Positions 1 to 8,212 of a DNA stretch of 10,983 nt are shown here, one piece after another. Position 1 is the stretch's first letter. Every line of letters starts with the position of its first letter. The stretch lies in NCBI GenBank assembly GCA_016931085.1, contig JAFGFO010000393.1, positions 1 to 10,983 of the forward strand. The letters run 5' to 3'. This DNA is from Thermoflexales bacterium (GTDB taxonomy: Bacteria; Chloroflexota; Anaerolineae; Fen-1058). Under the pieces are notes generated by a model. The model was not told the DNA's origin, did no database searches, and worked only from the letters and a program-made list of their open reading frames with translations. Both the position numbers and the translations under genes were made by a program.

Positions 1-1488
1 GCCGCTTAGCTCCCCGACGAGCTGGAGCAATAACGCGGGGGCAGGTGGACAACCGGGTACGTAATAATCGACCCTGACGAAATCATCCAGCCTGTAAGCC
101 TTGCGAAGAAGAGCCAAGCCCCTGTCTTGAAAAGTCATTTGCTCGACCCCCTGCTTGCCTGAGAGATAGTAAGCGAAGGTGTCGGCGGTGTGGCCAAAAG
201 TCTCCTCGACCAGCTCTTCAATCTCGAAGCGGTTTGCTTCGGCCGGGATCCCTCCGAAGGAAGCGCATGTCCCCCAAGCGGCAACAAAACGGCTTTTAAT
301 CCGGGCCTCTTCAAGTTTTTCCTGATCCTCTTTCAACCTGACTGCCCCATCGACCAGCGCCACATCGGCTTCCTGGATCCTGTCCTGGTCTATGAGCATG
401 GGGCAATAGAGGATGTCGGCTAGCTCGAGCACTTGAGCCAGGATCTCGTCGTCCAGCAAGACGGCCGAACAACCGGCACACGTGGCCAGCGACACGATCG
501 AGATCTTGATGGGTTTGTGTCTCCTGATAAGCGGCTGCCAGATTTGTTGGACGGCTTGTATGGAGGCGCGTGGATTGACCAGGATCGTGCTCACGCGCCG
601 CAGCTTCGAGCTCAAGCCCTGGATGATATACATCGCTATCTCGGGCCTGGCGCTGATCCGCTCGGCGAATTCCTCGCGCTTGATAGGCATCAACTGGGTA
701 CGCGAGACGGCCGTCGCCGAGTCCGATCGAGGGCTATCGGCAATGAGTGCCCATTCACCAAAAAACTCGCCCGGGCTCACGCGTCCGAGCACCCATCGAT
801 CCTGCCCAGCCCCTTGGGTTATTTCGACCGAGCCGCTCAAAACGATGTACATCGCGTCGCCAGGGACGCCTTCGAGGAATATACTCTCTCCAGGCTCGAA
901 GCATTTGGCCTCCCCCTCGAGGCGCCAACCGTCCGCAAGTTCACGAAATGGCGCATCATTTCTCAATGGTGCGCCATCCTTTTCCGCCTGATCTGGCACT
1001 TGCAGGGCAGCCATGTCCGGTGAAGGTGCTCCAGGCTCGTCACCTTCCGCCGCCTCTTTCACCGCCTTTCGACTGGCTTGCCGGCTGAGCGTCGCCAGCC
1101 AACGCAAAATCTCGTCACCTTCCACCGTCTTGTGCACTTGACGGTCGGCCTCCTGGATCCTGGCAACGAGGCCCTTGATAAAATGCAGCGCCACACCGGG
1201 GTCACGCTGCATCTTTTCCAACAAAGAAGTGCCCGTCATGGGGAGCAAACGGGTTGGGCAAAGAGCCGTCACCGTGGCGAAGCGCCGCTCTTTTTCGAAC
1301 AGGGCCATTTCGCCGATAAAGTCTCCCTGTTCCCGAATGGCTATGACAGTTTCTCTTCCACCTTGCTGGCGAGAGACTTGTACAGCCCCGGACTGGATGA
1401 TGTACATCTCCTCGCCCACCTCACCCTGTCGAAAGATGACATCACCTTTAGCATAAACAGAACCGAAAAGTTCTTGACCTGTATCCAC
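1..1488 (-). CDS. Two cNMP-binding domains fused to a [NiFe]-hydrogenase small-subunit / NuoB-like Fe-S domain (3' end outside window)
   Basis: The frame is open for 496 codons from a GTG start to the left edge. The GTG is chosen because GGAG sits 6 bases upstream, an in-frame TAA lies 30-odd bases further up, and the next in-frame ATG is inside the first domain. Residues about 8-120 form a cyclic-nucleotide-binding domain with phosphate cassette FIGEMAL (G59, E60). Residues about 205-320 form a second one with cassette FFGEWALIADSPR (G244, E245, R254). A charged low-complexity linker separates them. Residues about 330-496 match the small subunit of [NiFe] hydrogenases and related 20-kDa NuoB-like proteins: CAGC (C337, C340), GTCASFGGIP (C408) and VPGCPP (C480) supply the four ligands of the proximal 4Fe-4S cluster. 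No extra ferredoxin segment is visible before the edge. Inference: a hydrogenase electron-transfer subunit whose activity or partner binding is tied to a cyclic nucleotide. A large subunit gene may follow to the left. It is not a Crp-type regulator, because no helix-turn-helix follows either cNMP domain. Confidence 0.88.
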   Translation of the reverse strand, partial: MDTGQELFGSVYAKGDVIFRQGEVGEEMYIIQSGAVQVSRQQGGRETVIAIREQGDFIGEMALFEKERRFATVTALCPTRLLPMTGTSLLEKMQRDPGVALHFIKGLVARIQEADRQVHKTVEGDEILRWLATLSRQASRKAVKEAAEGDEPGAPSPDMAALQVPDQAEKDGAPLRNDAPFRELADGWRLEGEAKCFEPGESIFLEGVPGDAMYIVLSGSVEITQGAGQDRWVLGRVSPGEFFGEWALIADSPRSDSATAVSRTQLMPIKREEFAERISARPEIAMYIIQGLSSKLRRVSTILVNPRASIQAVQQIWQPLIRRHKPIKISIVSLATCAGCSAVLLDDEILAQVLELADILYCPMLIDQDRIQEADVALVDGAVRLKEDQEKLEEARIKSRFVAAWGTCASFGGIPAEANRFEIEELVEETFGHTADTFAYYLSGKQGVEQMTFQDRGLALLRKAYRLDDFVRVDYYVPGCPPAPALLLQLVGELSG

Positions 1489-1540
1489 GAGTTCTCCTGC
1501 AACTAATAGAAAACTGATTTAGGCATTGAGCCTGAATCCC

Positions 1541-1570
1541 ATTATACTCTATTGTTCAGTGTCCAGTCAA
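1541..1570 (-). promoter_or_regulatory. Promoter for the cNMP/hydrogenase fusion gene
   Basis: On the minus strand TTGACT (1570-1565) and a perfect TATAAT (1546-1541) are separated by 18 bp. Transcription would begin near 1534, leaving a leader of about 45 bases before the GTG start at 1488. The element overlaps the oppositely directed exporter promoter. Confidence 0.7.
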
Positions 1571-1580
1571 ATGGTATAAT
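1552..1580 (+). promoter_or_regulatory. Promoter for the ABC exporter operon
   Basis: TTGTTC (1552-1557) and a perfect TATAAT (1575-1580) have the ideal 17-bp spacing. The start would be near 1587, about 32 bases before the first exporter ATG at 1619. The spacer contains the -35 box of the divergent promoter, so RNA polymerase could occupy only one of the two at a time. Confidence 0.68.
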
Positions 1581-1618
1581 CAAGCCGTTGCATATACAGG
1601 GCGACGATTAGGGGGTTT

Positions 1619-3355
1619 ATGAAACCGTTTCAACTTGTGTTCATGTACGCGCGGAAATATACGTTGACGTTGACCATCACCGTCATCAGCATGCTCTTGC
1701 TGGTGGGCGTGCAACTGTTGATCCCGTGGGTTATCCGCAGCCTGGTTGCGCTCATCACCGTGCCGAGTTCGGCCGCGGCCTCCATGCGGGAGATTGAAGT
1801 GTTGACGTTGTTGATGGCGGGTATCTATGTCGTGCGAGCTGGCCTCCAGTTTTTGCGGAGCTACCTGGCGCACGTGGCCGGCTGGGGGGTGGTGGCCGAT
1901 GTGCGCTTGCATATCTACGAGCATTTGCAGCGCTTGACGCTGCGCTTTTACGAAAACAAGCAAACCGGGCAATTGATGTCGCGCCTGGTCAATGACACAG
2001 AATTGTTCGAGCAGTTGATTTCGCACGCGGTGCCGGATATGTTTGTGAATGTGCTTACGCTGATTGGTGTGAGTGCGGTCTTGTTGGGATTGAATTGGCG
2101 CTTGATGCTGCTCAGCCTGATTCCCATTCCGCTGGTGGTGTTGTCGTTGCAGGTTTACGGCCGCTATGTGCGGCCGGCGTTTCGGGAGCGGCAAAGGGTG
2201 TTGGGAGATCTGAATGCCATGCTCAATGATAATCTTTCCGGCATTCGCGAGATCAAGGCCTTTACGCGCGAGGAGGCCGAACAACAGCGCGTCGGGCAGG
2301 GTATTGAAAACTATCGACGCTCCTTGCTCAGCGCCTTGCGCTTGATGGCGACGTTTCAACCGTTCGTCGAATTCACCTCGTCGCTCGGACTGTTGGTGGT
2401 CATCTATTTTGGGGGCCGGTTTGCATTCCAGGGAGTGCTGCCAGTGGCGGATCTGGTGGCCTTTTTCTTGTACCTGGAAATGTTTTATCAGCCGGTGCGT
2501 AACCTGAGCGGGGCGTGGGAACAAGTCCAGACCGCCTTGGCGGGCGCGGATCGGGTAGAGGAGTTGTTGGAAGAAGAACCGGAGATTCACAATCAGCCAG
2601 GAGCGTTGGTGCTGAGCGGGCGCACGGGCGGGGCGATTGGTTTTGACCGGGTGAGTTTTCAATACAGTTCGGGGGAGTTGGTGTTGGATAACATCTCGCT
2701 AGAGATAGCGCCCCGCCAGATGGTGGCGTTGGTGGGGCCAACGGGAGTGGGCAAATCGACGTTGGTGAGCCTCGTCCCGCGTTTTTACGATGTGTGTGAT
2801 GGCACGATCACGCTCGATGGGCACGACGTTCGGGCGATAACGCTGGAGAGTTTGCGACAGCAGATCAGCATCGTGCTGCAGGACGTTTTCTTGTTTCACG
2901 GCACGGTGCGGGAAAACGTCCTGTTTGGGCGGCCGGATGCGACGGAGCACGAAATGGTGGCGGCGGCCACGACGGCCAATGCGCACGAGTTCATCCAGGC
3001 TTTGCCGGATGGCTACGACACGCTCATTGGGGAGCGAGGGGTAAAGCTCTCTGGTGGGCAAAAGCAGCGCCTATCTATCGCGCGGGCTGTGTTGAAGGAT
3101 GCGCCCATTTTGATTTTAGATGAGGCCACATCGTCAGTGGACACCGAGACAGAGCGCTTGATTCAACAGGCCTTGGAGCGCTTGATGGTTGGCAAGACGA
3201 CGATCGTTATCGCGCATCGCTTGTCCACGATTCGCAAAGCGGACAAGGTCGTGGTGCTGGAAGGCAAGCGCATCAAGGAAATGGGCACGCACGACGAGCT
3301 GCTGGCGTTGGGGGGATTGTATAAGCGACTCTATACGATGGCGCAGGAAGCGTAA
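1619..3355 (+). CDS. ABC exporter half-transporter, canonical ATPase (MsbA/multidrug type)
   Basis: A 578-residue fused transmembrane and nucleotide-binding protein, the usual length of a type IV (B-family) exporter half. Residues about 10-310 are the six-helix membrane domain, including the intracellular-loop motif IKAFTREEAE. The ATPase domain has Walker A GPTGVGKST (373-381), Q-loop VLQD, signature LSGGQ (477-481), Walker B ILILDE with catalytic E502, D-loop SSVD and switch His in IAHRLST (H533). All are intact, so it can hydrolyse ATP at both sites of a homodimer. The ATG follows AGGGGG with only 3 bases between, a tight spacing, but the protein start fits the family. It is first of three exporter genes, 15 bp before the next, presumably one transcript. 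The substrate (lipid, drug or peptide) cannot be read from sequence. Leucine TTG and valine GTG codons are more frequent here than in the next two genes. Confidence 0.93.
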   Translation: MKPFQLVFMYARKYTLTLTITVISMLLLVGVQLLIPWVIRSLVALITVPSSAAASMREIEVLTLLMAGIYVVRAGLQFLRSYLAHVAGWGVVADVRLHIYEHLQRLTLRFYENKQTGQLMSRLVNDTELFEQLISHAVPDMFVNVLTLIGVSAVLLGLNWRLMLLSLIPIPLVVLSLQVYGRYVRPAFRERQRVLGDLNAMLNDNLSGIREIKAFTREEAEQQRVGQGIENYRRSLLSALRLMATFQPFVEFTSSLGLLVVIYFGGRFAFQGVLPVADLVAFFLYLEMFYQPVRNLSGAWEQVQTALAGADRVEELLEEEPEIHNQPGALVLSGRTGGAIGFDRVSFQYSSGELVLDNISLEIAPRQMVALVGPTGVGKSTLVSLVPRFYDVCDGTITLDGHDVRAITLESLRQQISIVLQDVFLFHGTVRENVLFGRPDATEHEMVAAATTANAHEFIQALPDGYDTLIGERGVKLSGGQKQRLSIARAVLKDAPILILDEATSSVDTETERLIQQALERLMVGKTTIVIAHRLSTIRKADKVVVLEGKRIKEMGTHDELLALGGLYKRLYTMAQEA

Positions 3356-3370
3356 GTGGAGTAGACTCAC

Positions 3371-5197
3371 ATGCGTATCTTGTTGCGCTGTCTAAACTAT
3401 CTGCAGCCTTACCGGCGACTGGTGGCCGGCGCGTACCTGGCTTTGCTGGGCATCAATGCACTGGCATTGGCTATCCCTCAATTCATACGCTGGATCGTGG
3501 ATCGGGGCATTGGCGATCAGGCTGCTTACTTGCTGGGAGGATGGGTGCTGGCCCTCTTGGGATTGACGGTAATCAAGGGCGGCTTGACCTTTGTGCAGGG
3601 GCAATGGACAGAGATTGCCTCACAAAGCGTGGCGTATGACCTGCGGAATGCCATCCACCGCAAGCTTGCCGGTCTCTCTTTTTCCTATCATGACCACGCC
3701 GAGACCGGTCAGCTTCTCTCCCGCGCCGTGCAGGATGTGGAGCGCATCCGCTTTGTGACAGGGCGTGCTTTCTTGCGCCTGACGGATGGGGCCGTGTTGC
3801 TGCTGGGCACCATCGCAATGTTGGCTTGGATGAACCCTCGCCTGGCGTTGTTGGCCCTGTCTCCCATGCCATTGCTGGGCTGGCGTGCGTTTCGCTTTAG
3901 CCGCCGGCTTCGCCCGCTCGCGCTGGCCATTCAAGAGCAGTTAGCTGTGTTGACCACACGGCTAGAACAAAACCTGCGCGGCGCGCGCGTCGTCAAAGCA
4001 TTCACCCAGGAAGAGGCCGAGATCGACCGCTTCGATCGCGAGAATGACCGCTGGTTCGAGCTCTCGGCTCGCTCGGCTCGACTGGCAGCTTTTAACGAGC
4101 CGCTCATGGATCTAATCGCCAACGCCGGCATGGTGTTCATCGTCTGGTACGGCGGCTTGCTAGTCATCCAGGGTCAGTTGACGCTTGGAGAGTTGGTAGC
4201 TTTCTCCACCTACCTGGCCCAGCTCGTCCAGCCGGTGCGGCGGTTGGGTGCGATCATCCCCGCACTCACTCAAGCCACTGCTGCTGGCGAACGCATCTTT
4301 GAAATCCTGGATGTTGAATCAGAAGTGCGAGATTCGCCAGGAGCAATCCCATTGCCCCCCGTACGCGGTCATGTGCGCTTTGAGCACGTTTGCTTTGACT
4401 ACTTTCGCCACCAGCGTACACTCGCGGATGACGACGTACTCCCGGATGACCATGGGCTCACGGACAGACAGGTACTCACGGACAGCCATGTACTCGCAGA
4501 CATTAACTTCGAGGCATTGCCGGGCCAGGTCATCGCCTTGCTGGGCGCGACAGGTTCCGGCAAGTCCACCGTCATCAACTTGATCCCGCGTTTTTACGAT
4601 CCGACGGCTGGATGCATTACAGTTGACGGCTACGACATCCGGCGCGTGACACTGAATTCTTTGCGGGATCAGATTGGCATCGTCCTGCAAGACACGACGC
4701 TTTTCGCTGCCAGCATCCGCAAGAACATTGCCTTTGGCCGCCCCGGCGCGAGTGAGGAAGAAATTGTCGAGGCTGCGCGGGTTGCACAGGCCCATGACTT
4801 TATCCTCGAGATGCCCAATGGGTACGACACGCTTGTCGGCGAGCGAGGCGTTACGCTATCTGGCGGGCAGCGCCAGCGCATCGCCATCGCCCGCGCGCTG
4901 CTCAAGGACCCACGTATCCTCATCCTGGATGATGCGACGTCCAGCGTGGACACGGAGACCGAGCAATTGATCCAGGCGGCGTTGGAGCGCTTGATGCGCG
5001 GGCGCACGTCGTTTGTCATCGCCCAACGCTTGAGCACGCTGCGGCAGGCTGATTTGATCCTGGTGCTGGAGAGGGGGCGTGTCGCCGCACGGGGCACTCA
5101 CGACGAACTGTTGCGCGTATCGGGATTGTACGCCGACATCTATCATCGCCAGTTGCGATCACAGGAGGAAAAGACCACTTTGGTCTGCACGCTATGA
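3371..5197 (+). CDS. ABC exporter half-transporter with degenerate ATPase motifs and a hexapeptide-repeat insertion
   Basis: A 608-residue half-transporter: six-helix membrane domain at about 10-310 (loop motif [11 protein letters not shown]), then the ATPase domain. The ATG has GGAG 9 bases upstream. Walker A is GATGSGKST (392-400) and the signature is a good LSGGQ (496-500). But Walker B reads ILILDD, with Asp (D521) in place of the catalytic Glu, and the switch region reads IAQRLST, with Gln (Q552) in place of His. This is the pattern of the degenerate member of heterodimeric exporters such as TM287 of TM287/TM288. Its partner is most likely the next gene, whose ATG overlaps this stop by 4 bp and whose signature motif is the altered one. 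Between the aromatic A-loop (FDYF) and the strand leading to Walker A lie 24 extra residues (351-374), made of four repeats of an LxDxxV-like hexapeptide. They are absent from the other two exporters here. Confidence 0.93.
   Translation: MRILLRCLNYLQPYRRLVAGAYLALLGINALALAIPQFIRWIVDRGIGDQAAYLLGGWVLALLGLTVIKGGLTFVQGQWTEIASQSVAYDLRNAIHRKLAGLSFSYHDHAETGQLLSRAVQDVERIRFVTGRAFLRLTDGAVLLLGTIAMLAWMNPRLALLALSPMPLLGWRAFRFSRRLRPLALAIQEQLAVLTTRLEQNLRGARVVKAFTQEEAEIDRFDRENDRWFELSARSARLAAFNEPLMDLIANAGMVFIVWYGGLLVIQGQLTLGELVAFSTYLAQLVQPVRRLGAIIPALTQATAAGERIFEILDVESEVRDSPGAIPLPPVRGHVRFEHVCFDYFRHQRTLADDDVLPDDHGLTDRQVLTDSHVLADINFEALPGQVIALLGATGSGKSTVINLIPRFYDPTAGCITVDGYDIRRVTLNSLRDQIGIVLQDTTLFAASIRKNIAFGRPGASEEEIVEAARVAQAHDFILEMPNGYDTLVGERGVTLSGGQRQRIAIARALLKDPRILILDDATSSVDTETEQLIQAALERLMRGRTSFVIAQRLSTLRQADLILVLERGRVAARGTHDELLRVSGLYADIYHRQLRSQEEKTTLVCTL
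4421..4510 (+). repeat. 18-bp in-frame tandem repeat, five units, inside an ABC ATPase domain
   Basis: Units begin at 4421, 4439, 4457, 4475 and 4493, each 18 bp and each starting CTC. They read [24 protein letters not shown] and LADINF. The last unit is the normal family segment (compare LHDINL and LDNISL in the neighbouring exporters), so the first four look like diverged duplications of it. The length is a multiple of three and the frame is kept through the whole ATPase domain. Confidence 0.9.
5163..5194 (+). promoter_or_regulatory. Shine-Dalgarno plus spacer hairpin before the third exporter gene
   Basis: AGGAGG (5163-5168) is the strongest ribosome binding site near the overlapping ATG at 5194 but lies 25 bases away. 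Between them AGACCA (5172-5177) and TGGTCT (5181-5186) form a perfect 6-bp stem with a CTT loop. If folded, the hairpin leaves only 10 unpaired spacer bases, a workable distance. This is a structural reading; ordinary translational coupling through the ATGA overlap is the simpler alternative. Confidence 0.4.
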
Positions 5198-7044
5198 GCA
5201 TTTCAATTGGTGCTGCCGGCGCGGGCATGGGGCCGCGCTCTGTTATGGAAGGCTTGGGAAAAGATGCGGCGGGACACGCTTTTGACCGGCGTGTCGTCAT
5301 CCGGCTGCTGGCTTTTTTGCGCCCTCATTGGTGGCGCATGGTTGCCGCTTTTGCGTTGATGTTGATCGCGTCTGCGCTGACATTGGCGGCCCCCTATCTC
5401 ATCAAGGTCGCCATTGACCAGCCCATCGCGGTGGGTGAGGCCGCCGGCCTGACTCGCATCGCGCTGCTCATAGCCGCCACCTTTGTTGGCCTTTACCTGG
5501 CCTCGTCGCTCCAACGCTATTTGCTTTCCTGGGTGGGGCAACGAGTGCTGACTGCCATGCGTGCGCAACTGTTCCGGCATCTGCAGGCATTGTCGTTGGG
5601 CTATCACACCACCCACATCGTCGGCGTGACCATCTCGCGCGTCATCAACGACGTGGCCGTGATCAACGAATTGCTCTCGCAAGGGTTGATTACGCTGGTG
5701 GGTGATATGGTGGTGCTGGTCGGTATCATCGCCGTGATGCTTTCGATGAGCCTGCGGCTGGCCCTGCTCACCTTTAGCGTGCTGCCGTTGATGCTGTTGG
5801 CGACGTGGCTCTTTGCGCGGCGCGCCCAGGTGGCCTTTCGCCGAACGCGCGTCCAAATCGCCGCCGTCGTGGGCGGCCTGGCCGAAGATATTTCGGCGAT
5901 GCGGGTGATCCAAGCCTTTGTCCAGGAAGATGCTTCGCAAGAGCGATTCGACCAGGTCAATCGCTTGAACCGGGATGCCCACATTGCCGCCATGTTCCTC
6001 TCGTTCGTCTTTTTGCCCACCGTCGAGTTCTTGGGCATGCTGGCAACGGGCATCGTGTTATGGTTTGGCGGCATGGCGGTAGCGCAGGGCGAGTTGACCC
6101 TGGGTGTGGTCGTGGCGTTCCTGGCTTACGTCACTCGCTTTTTCCAGCCGATTCAAGACTTGAGCCAGCTCTATACCACCATGCAGACGGCCATGGCGGG
6201 CGGCGAGCGGGTGTTGGACCTACTCGACACTCCCCCCGAGATTACAGATCAACCCGAGGCCGTTGAGATGCCGCTCATTGCCGGGCGGGTGGAATTGCGC
6301 CACGTCTCTTTTTCGTACCAGGGTGACGCGCGCGTGCTGCACGACATAAACTTGCTCATCGAGCCAGGGCAGATGGTGGCGCTGGTTGGCCCAACCGGCG
6401 CGGGCAAAACGTCCATTGCCAACCTGGTCGCCCGCCTGTATGACGTGACAGACGGCGCTGTATTGATTGACGGCATAGATGTGCGCCAGGTCAGGCAGCA
6501 CTCGTTACGACAGCAGACGGGACTGGTACCCCAGGAAGCATTCCTCTTTTCCGGCGCCATCGCCGATAACATTCGCTTTGGCCGCCCCGATGCGTCCCAG
6601 GACGCCATCGAACAAGCCGCCCGCCTGGCAAACGCGCACGAATTTATCATGGCGATGCCGGATCAGTATGAAACAAAAATCCTGGAAGGCGGCGTCAATC
6701 TCTCCATCGGGCAGAGACAGCTTGTGTGCATTGCTCGTGCCGTGCTGGCCGATCCGCGCATCCTGATCCTGGATGAGGCTACCGCCAGCGTGGATACGAT
6801 GACCGAGGCGCTCATCCAGGAGGCCTTGCAACGATTGCTGAGCGAACGCACGGCTATCGTCATTGCGCACCGCTTAGGCACTGTCCGCCGCGCCAACCTT
6901 ATTTGTGTGGTCAATGAGGGTCGTATTGTGGAACGGGGACGTCACGAGGAATTGTTGACATTGGGTGGGCTATACCAGAGCCTCTACGAGCGGCAGTTTG
7001 TAGAGCTCGCACCGGCGGGTACTCGCACGGCTGACGGGGGATAG
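5194..7044 (+). CDS. ABC exporter half-transporter, heterodimer partner with altered signature motif
   Basis: A 616-residue half-transporter. The six-helix membrane domain spans about 35-335 (loop motif [11 protein letters not shown]) and the ATPase domain follows. Walker A is GPTGAGKTS (399-407), Walker B ILILDE with E528 intact, and the switch His is present in IAHRLGT (H559). The signature is LSIGQ (503-507) with Ile for the first Gly, followed by RQLV. In heterodimeric exporters the altered signature of one half faces the altered Walker B of the other. This protein and the preceding one fit as such a pair, giving one degenerate and one working ATP site. The ATG overlaps the preceding TGA (ATGA). 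The first 30 residues are Gly/Ala-rich and weakly conserved, so a later start at 5227 or 5245 is possible. It ends the operon; no clear terminator follows before the next promoter. Confidence 0.92.
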   Translation: MSISIGAAGAGMGPRSVMEGLGKDAAGHAFDRRVVIRLLAFLRPHWWRMVAAFALMLIASALTLAAPYLIKVAIDQPIAVGEAAGLTRIALLIAATFVGLYLASSLQRYLLSWVGQRVLTAMRAQLFRHLQALSLGYHTTHIVGVTISRVINDVAVINELLSQGLITLVGDMVVLVGIIAVMLSMSLRLALLTFSVLPLMLLATWLFARRAQVAFRRTRVQIAAVVGGLAEDISAMRVIQAFVQEDASQERFDQVNRLNRDAHIAAMFLSFVFLPTVEFLGMLATGIVLWFGGMAVAQGELTLGVVVAFLAYVTRFFQPIQDLSQLYTTMQTAMAGGERVLDLLDTPPEITDQPEAVEMPLIAGRVELRHVSFSYQGDARVLHDINLLIEPGQMVALVGPTGAGKTSIANLVARLYDVTDGAVLIDGIDVRQVRQHSLRQQTGLVPQEAFLFSGAIADNIRFGRPDASQDAIEQAARLANAHEFIMAMPDQYETKILEGGVNLSIGQRQLVCIARAVLADPRILILDEATASVDTMTEALIQEALQRLLSERTAIVIAHRLGTVRRANLICVVNEGRIVERGRHEELLTLGGLYQSLYERQFVELAPAGTRTADGG

Positions 7045-7099
7045 GCCCTACAGCCAATGCGCCAGAAAACGCGAAATACACCTCGCAGTCAATTGGGCC

Positions 7100-7128
7100 T
7101 TGACAATAGAACGAATGTTCTGTATAAT
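7100..7128 (+). promoter_or_regulatory. Perfect-consensus sigma-70-type promoter for the FtsK-like operon
   Basis: TTGACA (7100-7105) and TATAAT (7123-7128) with exactly 17 bp between: all 12 consensus bases. The expected start is about 7135, giving a leader of about 55 bases. Such a strong core promoter usually needs a repressor, and an operator-like palindrome fills its spacer. Confidence 0.88.
7108..7121 (+). promoter_or_regulatory. SOS-box-like operator (LexA/DinR type)
   Basis: A-GAAC-GAAT-GTTC-T: a palindrome with the GAAC-N4-GTTC core of the Gram-positive LexA (DinR) box, lying wholly between the -35 and -10 boxes. A bound repressor would block RNA polymerase. LexA binding is inferred from the motif; no lexA gene is in the window. 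Confidence 0.68.
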
Positions 7129-7134
7129 GAGATC

Positions 7135-7149
7135 TAGACTGACAGTCTA
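7135..7149 (+). promoter_or_regulatory. 15-bp perfect palindrome at the expected transcription start
   Basis: TAGACTG-A-CAGTCTA has 7-base arms around a single central A. It is a poor RNA hairpin (no room for a loop without losing pairs) but a good shape for a dimeric DNA-binding protein. It covers about +1 to +15 of the promoter at 7100-7128. The binding protein is unknown. Confidence 0.5.
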
Positions 7150-7189
7150 AATCCATAGAACCAAGATTGACCTCAACAGGGAGGGAGCT

Positions 7190-8212
7190 ATGCCCAGTCG
7201 ACAAGTTCTCGAACTGCAAGCCGACCGTATTGAAATGGTGCTGCAGGCCCACAAGTCGCCTGCCCGCGTGACGGGCGGGGTGGTCACGCCGCGCGCCGTC
7301 CGCTTCGAGTTGGCCCCCTACCCCACCACCCGAGTCAGCCGCCTGCAAGCTTTGGCCCAAGACCTGGCGTTGGCGCTCGGCGCGCCGGACGTGGCCGTGT
7401 CGCGCCACGGGCAAGCCGTGTGCCTGAACATTCCCCGTCCTGATGCACAGCCCATCCAACTGCTGCCGCTGTGCCAGCGGCTGGGCAAGGATGTCCCACC
7501 CTTCACCGCCGTGCTGGGGCTGGCCGACGACGGCCTGCCGCTGCTACTGCACCTGCCCAGCCCCAACGTGGCCCACGTGCTGGTGGCAGGCTGTACCGGC
7601 TCGGGCAAGACGGCCCTGGCGCAGACGCTCATCCTCAGCCTGGCAATGTCCCACCGGCGCAGCCAACTGGCCCTGGTTCTCATCGATCCCAAGGGGCGCG
7701 CCTTCAAGCGACTGGCCGCCCTGCCGCAATTGCTGTGGCCGGTGCTGATCGATCCCAACGACGCGGCTGACGCGTTGGACGAGCTAGTGCGCCTGATGGA
7801 GTCGCGCGACCGGGCGCGAGCCTGCCTGCCGCGTATCGTGTTGGTCGTCGACGAGCTGGCCGACTTGATTTACGTGGGAGGCAAGAGCGTGGCCGACACG
7901 TTGACACGCCTGACCCAACGCGGGCGCGAGGCGGGGGTACACGTGCTAGCCTGCACCCAAAAGCCGTCCTCTGCGCTGCTGGGGCCGCTGATGAAGGCCA
8001 ACTTCCCGGTGCGGCTGGTGGGCAAAGTGACCAGCGCCGAGGACGCCCGAGTGGCCGCCGGCGTGGGCGGCAGTGACGCGCACAAGCTGGCTGGGGGTGG
8101 CGACTTTGTGGCCGTGGCGGGCGGGGGCATCATCCGCTTCCAGGCCGCCTACATTCGTCCCGGCGAGGTCGAGCGCGTGGTCGAGGTACTGGAGCGAGGA
8201 GGAAGACAATGA
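7190..8212 (+). CDS. FtsK/SpoIIIE-family DNA translocase, short soluble form
   Basis: 340 residues covering only the motor part of FtsK. Residues about 8-110 match the alpha region (VVTPRAVRFELAP, then LAQDLALAL, then IPRPDAQPIQL). Residues 125-330 are the RecA-like motor: Walker A GCTGSGKT (134-141), Walker B VLVVDE (D221, E222), TQKPS (T256, Q257) in place of the usual TQRPS, and GGGDFVAV near the end. There are no N-terminal membrane helices and no C-terminal gamma winged-helix domain, which reads KOPS/SRS-type orientation sequences in full FtsK and SpoIIIE. The ATG has a strong GGGAGGGAG site. The next gene overlaps it by 4 bp and encodes a small membrane protein that might anchor it. Likely role: ATP-driven DNA movement after damage, given the SOS-type operator. 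Possible alternatives are a plasmid/ICE-derived translocase or a packaging-like ATPase; no relaxase or phage gene is nearby. Confidence 0.85.
   Translation: MPSRQVLELQADRIEMVLQAHKSPARVTGGVVTPRAVRFELAPYPTTRVSRLQALAQDLALALGAPDVAVSRHGQAVCLNIPRPDAQPIQLLPLCQRLGKDVPPFTAVLGLADDGLPLLLHLPSPNVAHVLVAGCTGSGKTALAQTLILSLAMSHRRSQLALVLIDPKGRAFKRLAALPQLLWPVLIDPNDAADALDELVRLMESRDRARACLPRIVLVVDELADLIYVGGKSVADTLTRLTQRGREAGVHVLACTQKPSSALLGPLMKANFPVRLVGKVTSAEDARVAAGVGGSDAHKLAGGGDFVAVAGGGIIRFQAAYIRPGEVERVVEVLERGGRQ

Noticed and set aside
190..1506. Several plus-strand open frames of 77-196 codons
   Set aside because: They lie opposite the continuous minus-strand cNMP/hydrogenase fusion, which has clear domain motifs. 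Their products show no family pattern.
1552..1570. An Fnr/Crp-type operator (TTG...CAA arms) between the divergent genes
   Set aside because: The arms are the two -35 boxes themselves, 19 bp end to end. This is too wide for the 14-bp TTGAT-N4-ATCAA spacing and not a good match.
1580..2662. A 360-codon minus-strand open frame opposite the first exporter gene
   Set aside because: Its product is a His/Gln/Arg-rich composition typical of antisense readings of GC-rich membrane-protein genes. The plus strand carries a full ABC exporter.
4421..4510. A small CRISPR array
   Set aside because: The 18-bp units are directly adjacent with no spacers and stay in frame within an ABC transporter gene.
5203..5982. 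A 259-codon minus-strand open frame opposite the third exporter
   Set aside because: Same kind of antisense artefact, with no recognisable motifs and no upstream ribosome binding site worth noting.
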